Assembly: GCF_003386165.1 (NCBI RefSeq)
Contig: NZ_QRDV01000001.1
Coordinates: 800,085-864,084, forward strand
From: Winogradskyella eximia
Lineage (GTDB): Bacteria > Bacteroidota > Bacteroidia > Flavobacteriales > Flavobacteriaceae
Length of the DNA stretch: 64,000 nt
Direction of reading: 5' to 3'
Part shown: piece by piece, positions 27,385-36,343 of the stretch
How the letters are laid out: each line of letters begins with the position of its first letter
Numbering within the stretch: position 1 is the first letter of the stretch
Translations under genes and position numbers: made by a program
Notes under the pieces: generated by a model
Databases searched by the model: none
What the model was told of the DNA's origin: nothing
What the model saw: only the letters and a program-made list of their open reading frames with translations

Positions 27385-28233
27385 ATGAAAAAGCTATTAC
27401 TATCATTTCCTATCATCATGGGAATCTTGTTTTTGGGAATTCTAATTTCAGAGAACAATGTGAATTCCGTGCATCATTCTTCTAGTAATTCAGAAATAAT
27501 TCAGAGTAAAGATTCTACTAAATCAAAGCTTAGGATTTACTATATAAGACATGCTGAAGGCGGACACAATGTTAAAAAAGAATGGGGAATATATCCTGAA
27601 AGCGAATGGCCTGCTTATGTTGGTGATCATAGTGCTTTTACGCCAAAAGGAATTATGCAACAATCTAGAGTATCTAAAAAATTAATGCGGTTTAATTTCG
27701 ATTTTGTAGCAACCAGTCCTGCGTGGCGTTGTAAAAATACAGTATTGCCCTATTTAGAAGAATCAAAAATAAAGGCAGAGATTTGGCCAGAACTTGCAGA
27801 AATCTATGCCACAAAACTTATTATCGCACCAGATTTACCAGAACATACAGCAACTGATAAAATATTAGGCGCTGGAGACGCTATCACTTTACTTCCGGAA
27901 GAAGAACCATATTTTACGTTGCGTAAAGATGGCTTGAATGAATTTAAGAAAATGCGTTTCCCTAGAGATCATTCCGAGAGTGCAAAAGAAAATGCGATGG
28001 CGAAGGTAATTATCGATCATGTTTTAGAATTAATTGAGAATCGCAGTACATCTCATAAAACGATACTTTTATCCGGACATGGAAGCAGCGGAGCAGCTAT
28101 TTTAAGAATGCTAACAAAAAATCCTTTAAATCATTTTCCTCAAATAACAAATACAGGTGTTTGGATGGTAGAACAACAAGATGATGGTACCTTTAAATTA
28201 AAGATGTTTAACGATGTTCCTTTTCCAGAATAA
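27385..28233 (+). CDS. Exported histidine-phosphatase-superfamily protein
   Basis: The ATG at 27385, 22 bp after the sulfatase stop, gives an N-terminal hydrophobic anchor (2-22). The in-frame ATG at 27316 lies inside the sulfatase gene and is rejected. The RHG-type motif reads YIRHAEGGHN with R55 and H56, followed by TPKG, VATSPAWRCKNT, the acidic WPELAEIY and the second catalytic His in LLSGHGSSGAA. The family removes phosphate from small molecules or sugars. Its presence in a desulfation locus is unusual; a phosphorylated sugar, or sulfate/phosphate ester promiscuity, is speculative. It is the last gene of the GH95-like operon. Confidence 0.8.
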   Translation: MKKLLLSFPIIMGILFLGILISENNVNSVHHSSSNSEIIQSKDSTKSKLRIYYIRHAEGGHNVKKEWGIYPESEWPAYVGDHSAFTPKGIMQQSRVSKKLMRFNFDFVATSPAWRCKNTVLPYLEESKIKAEIWPELAEIYATKLIIAPDLPEHTATDKILGAGDAITLLPEEEPYFTLRKDGLNEFKKMRFPRDHSESAKENAMAKVIIDHVLELIENRSTSHKTILLSGHGSSGAAILRMLTKNPLNHFPQITNTGVWMVEQQDDGTFKLKMFNDVPFPE

Positions 28234-28465
28234 TAGGGTTTGAAGTTGAACTTAAAATTAAGAATACTTCAGAAAATGAATCAAAACCTATTATTGATAA
28301 AATAGTTGTTAAGTTGGTAGACTCAGTTTAAGTACTTAGTGTGTCTGATTTTTTTATTAAAAACTCGAGAAGTCCAAATCAAACCTTCTAAATATTGGAT
28401 CAGCTAAAGACTATAAACTATGATTTAACATGCTATTTAACGACTAGATCTTACTTATGCATAAA
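28234..28465 (+). other. Intergenic region with a possible gene remnant
   Basis: Just after the histidine phosphatase stop, one plus frame stays open from about 28236 to 28332 and reads GFEVELKIKNTSENES then KPIIDKIVVKLVDSV before a TAA. It has a protein-like composition but no start codon, so it may be the tail of a decayed gene. A weak hairpin near 28318-28348 followed by seven T may terminate the GH95-like operon. The rest, up to the operator at 28466, holds nothing I recognise. Confidence 0.3.
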
Positions 28466-28523
28466 AAGAGCAAGCATTTGATAGAATAAAGAATCGTTTT
28501 TTTGCATAAGTATAAGATATTTG
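28466..28523 (+). promoter_or_regulatory. Shared operator plus -7 box for the surface lipoprotein
   Basis: The block (28466-28496) has AGCAAGCATTTGA at positions 4-16, GAATA at 19-23 and AGAA at 25-28. GATATTTG (28516-28523), 7/8 to TAnnTTTG, follows after 19 bp; the ATG is 28 bp beyond. A 9-bp inverted repeat, ACTTATGCA (28453-28461) with TGCATAAGT (28503-28511), brackets the block. Confidence 0.65.
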
Positions 28524-28551
28524 TTAAAATATTAATTCTAATTTAAACGTT

Positions 28552-30225
28552 ATGAAAACTATCAAGTATATTTCAGCTATTCTCTTATTGTTTAGCATAT
28601 CCTGTTCAAATGATCCTGACTATGACCCAGTAGTGATACCAGAATCAAATACATTTGGTATGAATGAATTTGGTACAGTAGATTTCAAAACCGTAGAAGG
28701 TATAGAAATAGGTGTAGATACTTCAGTAGAATTAGAAGCTTTTCACGGAGAACCAGAAGAGATAACTGCAGAAGCAGATGGTATAGTAAGATGGCAATAT
28801 TTATCTGAGGGAATAGGGTTTGGCGTAAACACAACAACAGACATTATAGACAAAGTATATTTATATTCTGACGCATACGAAGATTATACAACGAATTATC
28901 CACGTGTCCTTGAGGAAAATTTACAATATGCATTTGGAGTATTAAAAACGAAACATCCTACCCTTAATATTAAAGACGCTGACGGAAATAACTGGCCTTA
29001 CACAGCGGAGACGCTTATAGAAGCAACTAATGGGGAAGAAAACGGTGTGTATTCTTTCAATTTCGAAAACATTGGAAAGTTCATCTTTATTTCTGACAGT
29101 ATAGATAATATGGAAGGATTTGTAGTACAAATCATATTAGAATCTGAAACTTATACTGGTGGAGGTGGTATTGATGATGGTAACCCAGCAATATTATTTG
29201 ATGACGCAGGAGATGATAGTCAAACATTTAATGTAGGAAAAGAAGATGAAGATGATCTTAATCAAGATATCATCACCGTAGGTGGTACTGGTATACTCGT
29301 TGAAAACAATAGCTTTATAGGTGTTGGTACTGAAGATGCTAGTGATGATGGTGCCACTGCAGTTTTTACTTTTGATTTAACTACAAATGCAACTACTGCA
29401 TTTGATGCTACTTTAAATTTAGAGTTAGCAAAAAGAGCAAAAGGTAGCGTTACTGGAACAGTTTCTGTAACAGGTTATCCAGATACACCTTTTTCTTATG
29501 CGGCTACTTCAACAGAGAATGGTGGTAGTGCTCCAGCTATCGATTTTGAATTTGCATCAACGATTTCACTTGTTTCAGGCACACCGCTTACTGTGACTAT
29601 TACATTGGATGAGATGTTAACTGAAGGTAATACAACAAACCCAATTTTTAGGTTAGCGAAAGTAACTATAGAGAAAGATGGTAATACTAATACGCCTACA
29701 CAAAACACTTGGCTCGATGTAGACAATTCAATTACGAATATACAATTATCAACGACTTGTACTGACTGTTCTGTAACAACAGTAGCAAACCCTGATGCTG
29801 CGGATGCAGAAGCTACGAATGTAACAAAATGGACTATAGGTTCAACTTCTGGTAGTGGAAATAAAAGCCTTGGTTTTAATTTCAACGAAGGAGAAGGTGT
29901 TACACTTGCTGATTATGCTAATTTAATAGTAACCGTACGTCTGTACTGGCCTAGTTTCAATGATATTAGTAATTTTGATAGTAGTGAGCGTATTAGATTC
30001 TATTTAAGTGATGGAAATGCTTCACAACAAATACAAGGTAATTTTGTTGAATCTAACGAAGCTGATTGGCATACTATGGTATTTGATTTTACAGGAACAC
30101 CAGCAGGTGCTGCCCTAACCTCAGATATCATTAGTGGAGAAATTAGATTGATAGGTAATAACTTTACAAATTTAGATAATGGTCTTGAATTTTATATCGA
30201 TACAATCACTTATGATATAAATTAA
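28552..30225 (+). CDS. Multidomain surface lipoprotein, probable glycan-binding protein
   Basis: A lipoprotein signal (lipobox SISC, C18) is followed by an N-terminal domain of unknown type (about 25-200), a Gly-rich linker TGGGG, a beta-sandwich domain (about 212-385) and a C-terminal jelly-roll-like domain (about 390-557) ending FYIDTITYDIN. The middle domain is clearly homologous to the body of the T9SS protein at 42890 (shared NNSF, DDGAT, GTVSVTGY/GTVSVSGY, PLTVTITL). The C-terminal domain resembles the LWYEN domains of the T9SS enzymes. No catalytic motif is visible. I infer a surface glycan-binding protein that may fill the role a SusD would have, since none is present. It has its own operator and terminator, so it is probably monocistronic. 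Confidence 0.7.
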   Translation: MKTIKYISAILLLFSISCSNDPDYDPVVIPESNTFGMNEFGTVDFKTVEGIEIGVDTSVELEAFHGEPEEITAEADGIVRWQYLSEGIGFGVNTTTDIIDKVYLYSDAYEDYTTNYPRVLEENLQYAFGVLKTKHPTLNIKDADGNNWPYTAETLIEATNGEENGVYSFNFENIGKFIFISDSIDNMEGFVVQIILESETYTGGGGIDDGNPAILFDDAGDDSQTFNVGKEDEDDLNQDIITVGGTGILVENNSFIGVGTEDASDDGATAVFTFDLTTNATTAFDATLNLELAKRAKGSVTGTVSVTGYPDTPFSYAATSTENGGSAPAIDFEFASTISLVSGTPLTVTITLDEMLTEGNTTNPIFRLAKVTIEKDGNTNTPTQNTWLDVDNSITNIQLSTTCTDCSVTTVANPDAADAEATNVTKWTIGSTSGSGNKSLGFNFNEGEGVTLADYANLIVTVRLYWPSFNDISNFDSSERIRFYLSDGNASQQIQGNFVESNEADWHTMVFDFTGTPAGAALTSDIISGEIRLIGNNFTNLDNGLEFYIDTITYDIN

Positions 30226-30258
30226 GAATCCTTAGAACAATTAGATGACATGACAATA

Positions 30259-30297
30259 AAAAGTCCTTGGTTAAATTTTTAACTAAGGACTTTTTTA
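30259..30297 (+). terminator. Rho-independent terminator after the surface lipoprotein gene
   Basis: AAAAGTCCTTGGTTAAA (30259-30275) pairs with TTTAACTAAGGACTTTT (30278-30294) with one G-U pair, followed by TTATTG. From 30298 to the next operator block at 30450 I see no gene, RNA or repeat. Confidence 0.85.
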
Positions 30298-30449
30298 TTG
30301 GTTTAAAACAAATATCCTCATACGTTACAATTACAAACTTTATAGTATTGTTGAAAAAGACACACTTAAGAATTAAATGATTTCAGGTAACACTATAAAG
30401 TATCCGTAAAAGAAAGCTAAGTTCTTTTGGTTAAATACAAATGGTGTTT

Positions 30450-30508
30450 TAGAGCAAGTATTTGACTATTTTAAGAAACGAGATATCCCTATTCACGATA
30501 TATCTTTG
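30450..30508 (+). promoter_or_regulatory. Shared operator plus -7 box for the 661-residue T9SS enzyme
   Basis: The block (30450-30480) has AGCAAGTATTTGA at positions 4-16 and AGAAACG at 25-31. The perfect -7 box TATCTTTG (30501-30508) follows after 20 bp, one base more than in the other copies; the ATG is 30 bp beyond. It matches the copy at 60386 at 24 of 31 positions. Confidence 0.65.
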
Positions 30509-30538
30509 GTTTAATAATGAAACGTTAACTTATAAATA

Positions 30539-32524
30539 ATGAATAAATCTCTACCAGTTTTCTTTTTTTTTATGTTTTTCGTTCAATTAGCTAATGCACA
30601 ATTTTTATGGTACGAAAATGAAACAAATACCTATCAAATTGAATTTGAAAGTACAGACTCAGGCACATTTTCTACAGATGTTACAAATCCTGATGATACA
30701 GGAATAAATATAAATCCTATTGTTTCAAAATTTGATAGAGAGGAAGGCTTAAGTGCTTTTCTAAAGTTCGATTTGTACCAGCCAGTAACAGATTTTTCAG
30801 GATATGCTGTAACATTTAAGGCTTATATAGATATTCCAACAGCATCACTAACACCTAATAACTCAAAAATAAGTGTGCATTTATCTCATCCTACGGTAAG
30901 TTCGGAAAGTGAAATAGAGCTCAATTTCACAGTTGGACAAGAATGGGAAACATTCACCTTTAACTTTAACGGTACTTCAATTTCAAATGAAGTTATAAAC
31001 GCCAATGGTTATCATTTTATTAAAATAGGTTTTGCTAATGGTACAACATCCATTCCTGCAACAACATATTACATCGATTCTATAAGTGGTACAACAGATC
31101 AATTTGTAGATGTCGCTTCACAACCAGCGTCATGGCTATCAGGTTCATGGGGAATTACATTTCCAGTTTATGGAGGAGAGCGTTTAGATTCTGAGGTTGC
31201 TGGTGGTTATGATTATAGTGCAGGCGCACAAGAAATTGTTGATGAATTACCTGCAACAGGGCATGTAATTACTAACCTCACCAATTTTGCAAAGTCCTAT
31301 TATTTTACATTAAGAGATAATCCAAATGTTGATATCGCTACAGAAATAGACGAGCTTTTAGTTCCATCTCTAGAAAATGAAGCCATAATTTTTGATGTTC
31401 TTCAAAAATTTCAAGATGCAGGAAAGAAAAATATTTTATACATCTCTACTAATTATTTTGATAGACTAGGACCTGACGAATCAGATAATGCAGACTTTAA
31501 CACAGCACATGCTGCATGGGTAACTTATTATACAAATAACTTTGCAGGAAATGAATACCTTGCTTACAGAGATTTAATTCAGGGATTTATATTAAGAATT
31601 AAAGATTATGCCGATGGCTATTGGTTGGATACCACTTCAGAACTTAATGATGATGGACATTTAGAAGATTTTGTTCAAATGATTAGAGATGCGGATCCAA
31701 GTGCAATAATGGGAGCACAACCTGAAGGACTATATTTTACAGATGAAAACGGAGTAAACATTAGAGTGGATTCCGATGGTCTTAATGATGATGACGACAC
31801 AGATTATAAAGTAATAAAGTTTGAAGCAAATTGCACTTACCAAGATTTCACCAAAGGCCATGTTACACCATTAGGTCAAGGAGCGCCTCCTAACTCATGG
31901 GCTTATGAAGAATTCACTATACCTGCTATGGTAGACAATCCATGGTCAATGTTTGAGGGAAATACGGTATTAAAACACGCTTGGTTTCCTGTAAGAGAGC
32001 GATGGCATGTCTCTTCGCAACCTATCGTATTTGGAATTGAAGATGGGTATCGATTTGCCAAAAAACTTGTAACAGCCAATGCTGGCGTAACTTTTGCAAC
32101 AACCATAGATGATGTTAATGACAAAGGTTACATGATGCCTGACGAAATGCTTATTATGAAAGCCATCAATGATAGACTTTTATCTATTCCTATAACAGAT
32201 TGTGTGCCTTATGTAAGACCTGATGGAGCTTTCTTAGTTGGAGAAACACTAAGCACTAATTCAGATGATTTTATTAATAAATCCGATGTTAAATTTTATC
32301 CAAATCCTGTAACTGACCGGTTAACAATTACAAGAACAGCAATGGAAGAAAATTACATAACCGTTGTGAATGTTTTAGGAACTAAAGTAATAACCAAGAC
32401 ATGGGATAACGGAACCACAACGACACAATTAGATTTGTCTGCTTTAAATTCAGGTATTTATTTTGTAAAGCTGTCCAATGGTAATAATTATAGCATCACT
32501 CGAAAAATAATAGTATCTAAATAG
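30539..32524 (+). CDS. T9SS-exported TIM-barrel enzyme, clan GH-R-like (paralogue 2)
   Basis: Signal peptide 1-20, one LWYEN beta-sandwich domain (21-190), TIM barrel (about 200-575) and T9SS sorting domain (about 590-661, FYPNPVTDRLTI...SGIYFVKLSNG). It shares with 19868 and 46133 the order SGSWG, GHVITN, DGYWLD (D364, candidate nucleophile), an acidic patch VDSDGLNDDDDTDYK and GHVTPLGQGAPPNSWAYEEF (H441, candidate acid/base). The stretch after GHVITN differs in each paralogue (LTNFAKSYYF here, NATNNAKSFLW and FTHPAHGYFY in the others), which could tune specificity. Extracellular cleavage of the fucan backbone or side chains is inferred from fold, export and context. A sulfatase follows 43 bp downstream. 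Confidence 0.65.
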   Translation: MNKSLPVFFFFMFFVQLANAQFLWYENETNTYQIEFESTDSGTFSTDVTNPDDTGININPIVSKFDREEGLSAFLKFDLYQPVTDFSGYAVTFKAYIDIPTASLTPNNSKISVHLSHPTVSSESEIELNFTVGQEWETFTFNFNGTSISNEVINANGYHFIKIGFANGTTSIPATTYYIDSISGTTDQFVDVASQPASWLSGSWGITFPVYGGERLDSEVAGGYDYSAGAQEIVDELPATGHVITNLTNFAKSYYFTLRDNPNVDIATEIDELLVPSLENEAIIFDVLQKFQDAGKKNILYISTNYFDRLGPDESDNADFNTAHAAWVTYYTNNFAGNEYLAYRDLIQGFILRIKDYADGYWLDTTSELNDDGHLEDFVQMIRDADPSAIMGAQPEGLYFTDENGVNIRVDSDGLNDDDDTDYKVIKFEANCTYQDFTKGHVTPLGQGAPPNSWAYEEFTIPAMVDNPWSMFEGNTVLKHAWFPVRERWHVSSQPIVFGIEDGYRFAKKLVTANAGVTFATTIDDVNDKGYMMPDEMLIMKAINDRLLSIPITDCVPYVRPDGAFLVGETLSTNSDDFINKSDVKFYPNPVTDRLTITRTAMEENYITVVNVLGTKVITKTWDNGTTTTQLDLSALNSGIYFVKLSNGNNYSITRKIIVSK

Positions 32525-32567
32525 AAAAAGAACTCAAACTACTCATATAAAATAATCGTAAAAGTTT

Positions 32568-34151
32568 ATGAAAAAAATATTTCTATCATTAATCATCTGC
32601 ACAATTACAGCTAGTAGTTTTGCACAAGACAGACCTAACATCATATTTCTTTTGTCAGATGATCAAACCAATATTGCGACGGGTTGTTATGGGAATGACC
32701 AAGTAGTCACACCCAATATGGATACATTAGCAAAAGAAGGTGTTTTGTTTGAAAATCATTATAACACAACCGCTATTTGTATGGCAAGTAGAGCTGTTAT
32801 TTTAACAGGCATGTACGAATATAAAGCGGGTTGTAATTTTGATCACGGTCCTTTAAGAAAAGAGAAGTTTGCTAAATCTTATCCTGTTTTACTAAGAGAG
32901 CAAGGCTATTATACAGGGTTTGCAGGTAAATTTGGCTTGGCTGTTTCTGATGAAGGCAATAGTACAAGACATAACAGTTGGGATGCCTTACCAATAGATG
33001 ATTTTGATAATTGGGCAGGAGGCTTAGGGCAAACAAGCTACCAAACATCAAAGAACAAGTATATGGCGAAATATGCTGAAAAATATCCGCATAGCACAAG
33101 AGCTTATGCTGCTTGGGCTGAAGATTTTGTTATTGAGGCGAAACAAACTGGCAAACCCTTTGCTATGTCTATCAGTTTTAAAGCACCTCATATGCCATTT
33201 TCTCCAGACCAATATTTTGATTATGTCTACGAAGGAAAAACCTATAAAAAGCCAGGGAATTATGGTGCAGGAAACGCAACACATATAGCACCTCAAGCAA
33301 AAACAGGAAGACAGTATAAAGGCTACACGTTTTGGAGAGATTCTGAAGAAAGCTACCAAGAAACGATTAAAAATTACAATCAATTAATCCATGGTGTTGA
33401 TTATGCATTAGGAATGATTAGAAAAATGTTAGAAGAACAAGGAGTTGCTGATAATACCATTATCATATTTACAAGTGATAACGGTTATAGTTGTGGTGCA
33501 CATAATATGGGAGGAAAAGTTCTACCATATGAAGAGGCTTCAAAATCACCTTTAATTATTTATGATCCAAGAACACCTATCAAAGAAAGAGGAGTGAGGC
33601 GTGAAGAAATTACGGCAAATATTGATATGGCTCCAACCATTTTAAGATATGCAGGCATCGAACCTCCGGCTAATATGGATGGTGAAGATTTACGTTTGTT
33701 GATAGAAAAGCCAAGGAAATTTAAACGTGAAACTGTTGCGCTTACCAATATGTGGGGCAATGACGAAATACAAGCCATGGGAGTGGTGTCTAAAGATTGG
33801 AAATATATTTTCTGGAATTATGAAGATGATAACATGGATACAACCGAAGAGCTTTATCATATAGGAAAAGATCGTCTAGAGATGACGAACAAAGTCAACG
33901 ACCCTTCTGCGGTAAAACAGCTTCAAATAATGCGTTCGATCTACGATGAACAACTCGATAAATTAAAGAAAGAAGCAACCAAGGATAATTTATATCAGAA
34001 ATACGCCGTGTTATTTGATAGAAATGCAACGGCTGAAGATAAGAAGCCCTATTTAATTGGAAAGCCTGATCAATCACCAAAAAAGGAAAAAAAGAACAAG
34101 AAGAACAAAACGAAGAAAAATAAGAACAAAAAAAAGAATAAGAAAAACTAA
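32568..34151 (+). CDS. S1 sulfatase (CMASR type) with long Lys/Asn-rich tail
   Basis: Signal peptide 1-19, metal ligands in LLSDDQTN (28-35), formylglycine Cys C71 in TAICMASRAVILTG (a C-x-A-S-R form associated with subfamily S1_8; tentative), and TSDNGYSCGAHNMGGK. The last 27 residues are almost entirely Lys and Asn (KKEKKNKKNKTKKNKNKK and on), a disordered polycation with no known sulfatase role. Such a tail could hold the enzyme on a sulfated polyanion or on the cell envelope. The gene probably shares a transcript with the T9SS enzyme upstream and possibly with the sulfatase 78 bp downstream. Confidence 0.92.
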   Translation: MKKIFLSLIICTITASSFAQDRPNIIFLLSDDQTNIATGCYGNDQVVTPNMDTLAKEGVLFENHYNTTAICMASRAVILTGMYEYKAGCNFDHGPLRKEKFAKSYPVLLREQGYYTGFAGKFGLAVSDEGNSTRHNSWDALPIDDFDNWAGGLGQTSYQTSKNKYMAKYAEKYPHSTRAYAAWAEDFVIEAKQTGKPFAMSISFKAPHMPFSPDQYFDYVYEGKTYKKPGNYGAGNATHIAPQAKTGRQYKGYTFWRDSEESYQETIKNYNQLIHGVDYALGMIRKMLEEQGVADNTIIIFTSDNGYSCGAHNMGGKVLPYEEASKSPLIIYDPRTPIKERGVRREEITANIDMAPTILRYAGIEPPANMDGEDLRLLIEKPRKFKRETVALTNMWGNDEIQAMGVVSKDWKYIFWNYEDDNMDTTEELYHIGKDRLEMTNKVNDPSAVKQLQIMRSIYDEQLDKLKKEATKDNLYQKYAVLFDRNATAEDKKPYLIGKPDQSPKKEKKNKKNKTKKNKNKKKNKKN

Positions 34152-34229
34152 ATTCGTCCATCAAAAAAAAGCCCTATTGAACTAATACGTTCAACATAAA
34201 CTATTCTAATAATTTTTTACATAAACACA

Positions 34230-36095
34230 ATGTCTAAACTAATTCTATTTTCACTACTTTTTTCTCTTAATTTGCCTGCTACATGTAGCAATAATGGGCC
34301 AATTGAGCTAGATAAAGAACGACCTAAAAAACCAAATGTAGTATTAATCTTAACTGACGATTTAGGTTGGCAAGATGTAAAATGTTACGATATTGACGAG
34401 CCTTCTCCATTTGAAACTCCAAACATAGACCGATTAGCTAAAGAAGGAGTTTTATTCTGGCAAGCGTATTCTCCAGCAACAACTTGCTCACCTTCTAGAG
34501 GTGCTATCTTATCTGGTCAACACCCAGTGCGTTTAGAACGAACTAGCGTAAGAGGTGGTCATCCACCATTACCTTTTAATCACGGATCTACGTTGATTAG
34601 TCCTTGGATGAGAGGTGCATTAGATATTTCTAAAGTAACGATTGCCGAATCGCTTAAATCAAATGGCTACAAAACAGGACACTCAGGAAAATGGCATGTT
34701 GGTATTGCTGTAACAGACTATCCTGAACCTAAAGATCAAGGATTCGATTTTTCAAAGCATGGTTTTGGTGCTCATAAAAGAATGACCGATCGTACAAAGG
34801 GATTTGCAACAACAGATGCTTCAGATCCATTTACTTTAGATGAGGACGGTTTTCCTTTTGATGATATCACTCAAGATGGTATTGATTTTATGGACCAAAA
34901 TAAAAAAGATCCATTTTTTCTTTACTATTGCTCTCGATTAGTACACACGCCTATTCAGACCCGAAGTGAAGCTTTATTGCGTAAATACTATGAGAAATTA
35001 GGTTTAGAGTACCCGAAAAAGAATGATATGTGGGACGAAAAGGGTCAAAAAAATGCCTATTATGCTGCGATGGTAGAAATGATAGATCATTATACTGGTC
35101 AACTAATCAAATACCTTGAAGAAACAGAAGATCCAAGATGGCCAGGACATATGTTAATTGAAAATACTTATGTGATTTTTACCTCTGATAATGGAGGTAT
35201 GGAACAACATACAAAAGAAATTATTACAGACAACTATCCTTTAGACAAAGGAAAGATAAATGCAAAAGAAGGTGGTGTAAGAGTACCACTAATCATAACA
35301 GGACCAAATATTGCTGCAAATACAGAATCTAATGTTATGGTAAATGGTGTGGATTTCTACCCTACGATACTAAGTTGGACAAACACTCCAAAAGATGCAA
35401 ATCAAATATTCGATGGTGCTGATTTATCTACATTACTAGATAAAGACCCAACAGATGCCAAATTAGTTTTAGATCCTGAAACTGGAGAACCAAGAAATAC
35501 CATGATGTGGCACTTTCCAAACAGCGCCATGCAATCTACATTACGAATTGGAGACTTTAAGCTTGTACGCGAATATACAGCGACTGAAGAAAAGACCGAT
35601 TTGGCCTTATATCAATTGTATGAAAACGGTTCTAAACGTGTTGATATTGAAGAATCTCAAAATCTAGCCACTAAAATGCCAGAGAAAACAAAAGAGATGG
35701 ATCGTTTGTTAACAGAACGACTAGAAAAATTAGATGCGAGATATCCTTATTTAAATCCAACTAGTAAATCTGCGTTACCTAATAAATCTAAAGTGCCTAC
35801 TATTGTTGAGCATGGCATTGATGGAAAAAATGTATGGTTAAAATTTAAGAATAATGGTGCTAAGGTGGTAAAAGCAGAGCTGATATACACTACAAATGGT
35901 GGTGTACCTGGCGAAATTTGGTTTCCTGTTCCTATGAATCTTAGAGATGATAATGTTTCTGTAACTTTACCAAAAGGCACAACGCACTATGTTTTTAATT
36001 TAATTGATGAAAACAATTATTTAATCGGTTATCCAGATGGAGGCTACCAAAAAACAACTAAAATATTTGCAACTAAAGCCATTGCTGTTAAGTAA
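34230..36095 (+). CDS. S1 sulfatase with C-terminal beta domain (CSPSR type)
   Basis: The leader (1-19) ends PATC, an atypical lipobox, so it may be a lipoprotein or an ordinary secreted protein. The sulfatase core has LTDDLGWQDV (41-50), C86 in TTCSPSRGAI, GKWHVG and FTSDNGGM. About 110 residues after position 520 form the accessory beta domain shared with the sulfatases at 6828, 8792, 36344 and 43879; it is closest to the minus-strand one at 43879 (FKNNGAKVVKAELIYTTNGG against YKENGAKVVKANLIYTTNGG). Periplasmic or surface desulfation is inferred. No shared operator is found in the 78-bp gap upstream, so it is probably read from 30539. Confidence 0.9.
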   Translation: MSKLILFSLLFSLNLPATCSNNGPIELDKERPKKPNVVLILTDDLGWQDVKCYDIDEPSPFETPNIDRLAKEGVLFWQAYSPATTCSPSRGAILSGQHPVRLERTSVRGGHPPLPFNHGSTLISPWMRGALDISKVTIAESLKSNGYKTGHSGKWHVGIAVTDYPEPKDQGFDFSKHGFGAHKRMTDRTKGFATTDASDPFTLDEDGFPFDDITQDGIDFMDQNKKDPFFLYYCSRLVHTPIQTRSEALLRKYYEKLGLEYPKKNDMWDEKGQKNAYYAAMVEMIDHYTGQLIKYLEETEDPRWPGHMLIENTYVIFTSDNGGMEQHTKEIITDNYPLDKGKINAKEGGVRVPLIITGPNIAANTESNVMVNGVDFYPTILSWTNTPKDANQIFDGADLSTLLDKDPTDAKLVLDPETGEPRNTMMWHFPNSAMQSTLRIGDFKLVREYTATEEKTDLALYQLYENGSKRVDIEESQNLATKMPEKTKEMDRLLTERLEKLDARYPYLNPTSKSALPNKSKVPTIVEHGIDGKNVWLKFKNNGAKVVKAELIYTTNGGVPGEIWFPVPMNLRDDNVSVTLPKGTTHYVFNLIDENNYLIGYPDGGYQKTTKIFATKAIAVK

Positions 36096-36112
36096 TTAAA
36101 ATTTTGTTGAAT

Positions 36113-36151
36113 AAAAAAGCACTAAAGCATATTATGTTTTGGTGCTTTTTT
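36113..36151 (+). terminator. Rho-independent terminator after the sulfatase at 34230
   Basis: AAAAAAGCACTAAA (36113-36126) pairs with TTTTGGTGCTTTTTT (36137-36151) with one G-U pair, and further T follow. It isolates the next gene, which has its own operator-bearing promoter. Confidence 0.85.
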
Positions 36152-36268
36152 ATTTTTTAGCAAGTCTAAGCTATAAATTTTCTTTCAGCAATACACAGAA
36201 AACGTTTACATATAAAAAATAGTTGTAGGTTAATCACATTAACTTAGCTTTAAACTAAAAAGGTTGAA

Positions 36269-36326
36269 ATGAGTAAAGTCTTGATTGAAATTAGAAACTC
36301 ATAACTTATTAGAAGACTTATTTTTA
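36269..36326 (+). promoter_or_regulatory. Shared operator plus -7 box for the T9SS sulfatase
   Basis: The block (36269-36299) starts ATGAGTA, has TTGATTGAAAT at 13-23 and AGAA at 25-28. TATTTTTA (36319-36326) follows after exactly 19 bp and the ATG is 17 bp beyond. It matches the block at 43753 (minus) at about 20 of 31 positions although the genes are unrelated in their coding start. Confidence 0.68.
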
Positions 36327-36343
36327 CCTAAAATAAATTTACT

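Noticed and set aside
30431..30514. Open frame reading LNTNGVLEQVFDYFKKR then DIPIHDISLV, suggestive of a gene tail
   Set aside because: It coincides with the operator block and -7 box upstream of the T9SS enzyme; the similarity to the frame at 60358 is limited to the DNA motif, so the protein-like look is probably coincidental.
34152..34229. Possible shared operator upstream of the sulfatase at 34230 (TTGAAC/GTTCAA dyad)
   Set aside because: No AGnA half-sites 21 bp apart at the required distance from a TTT-containing -7 box.
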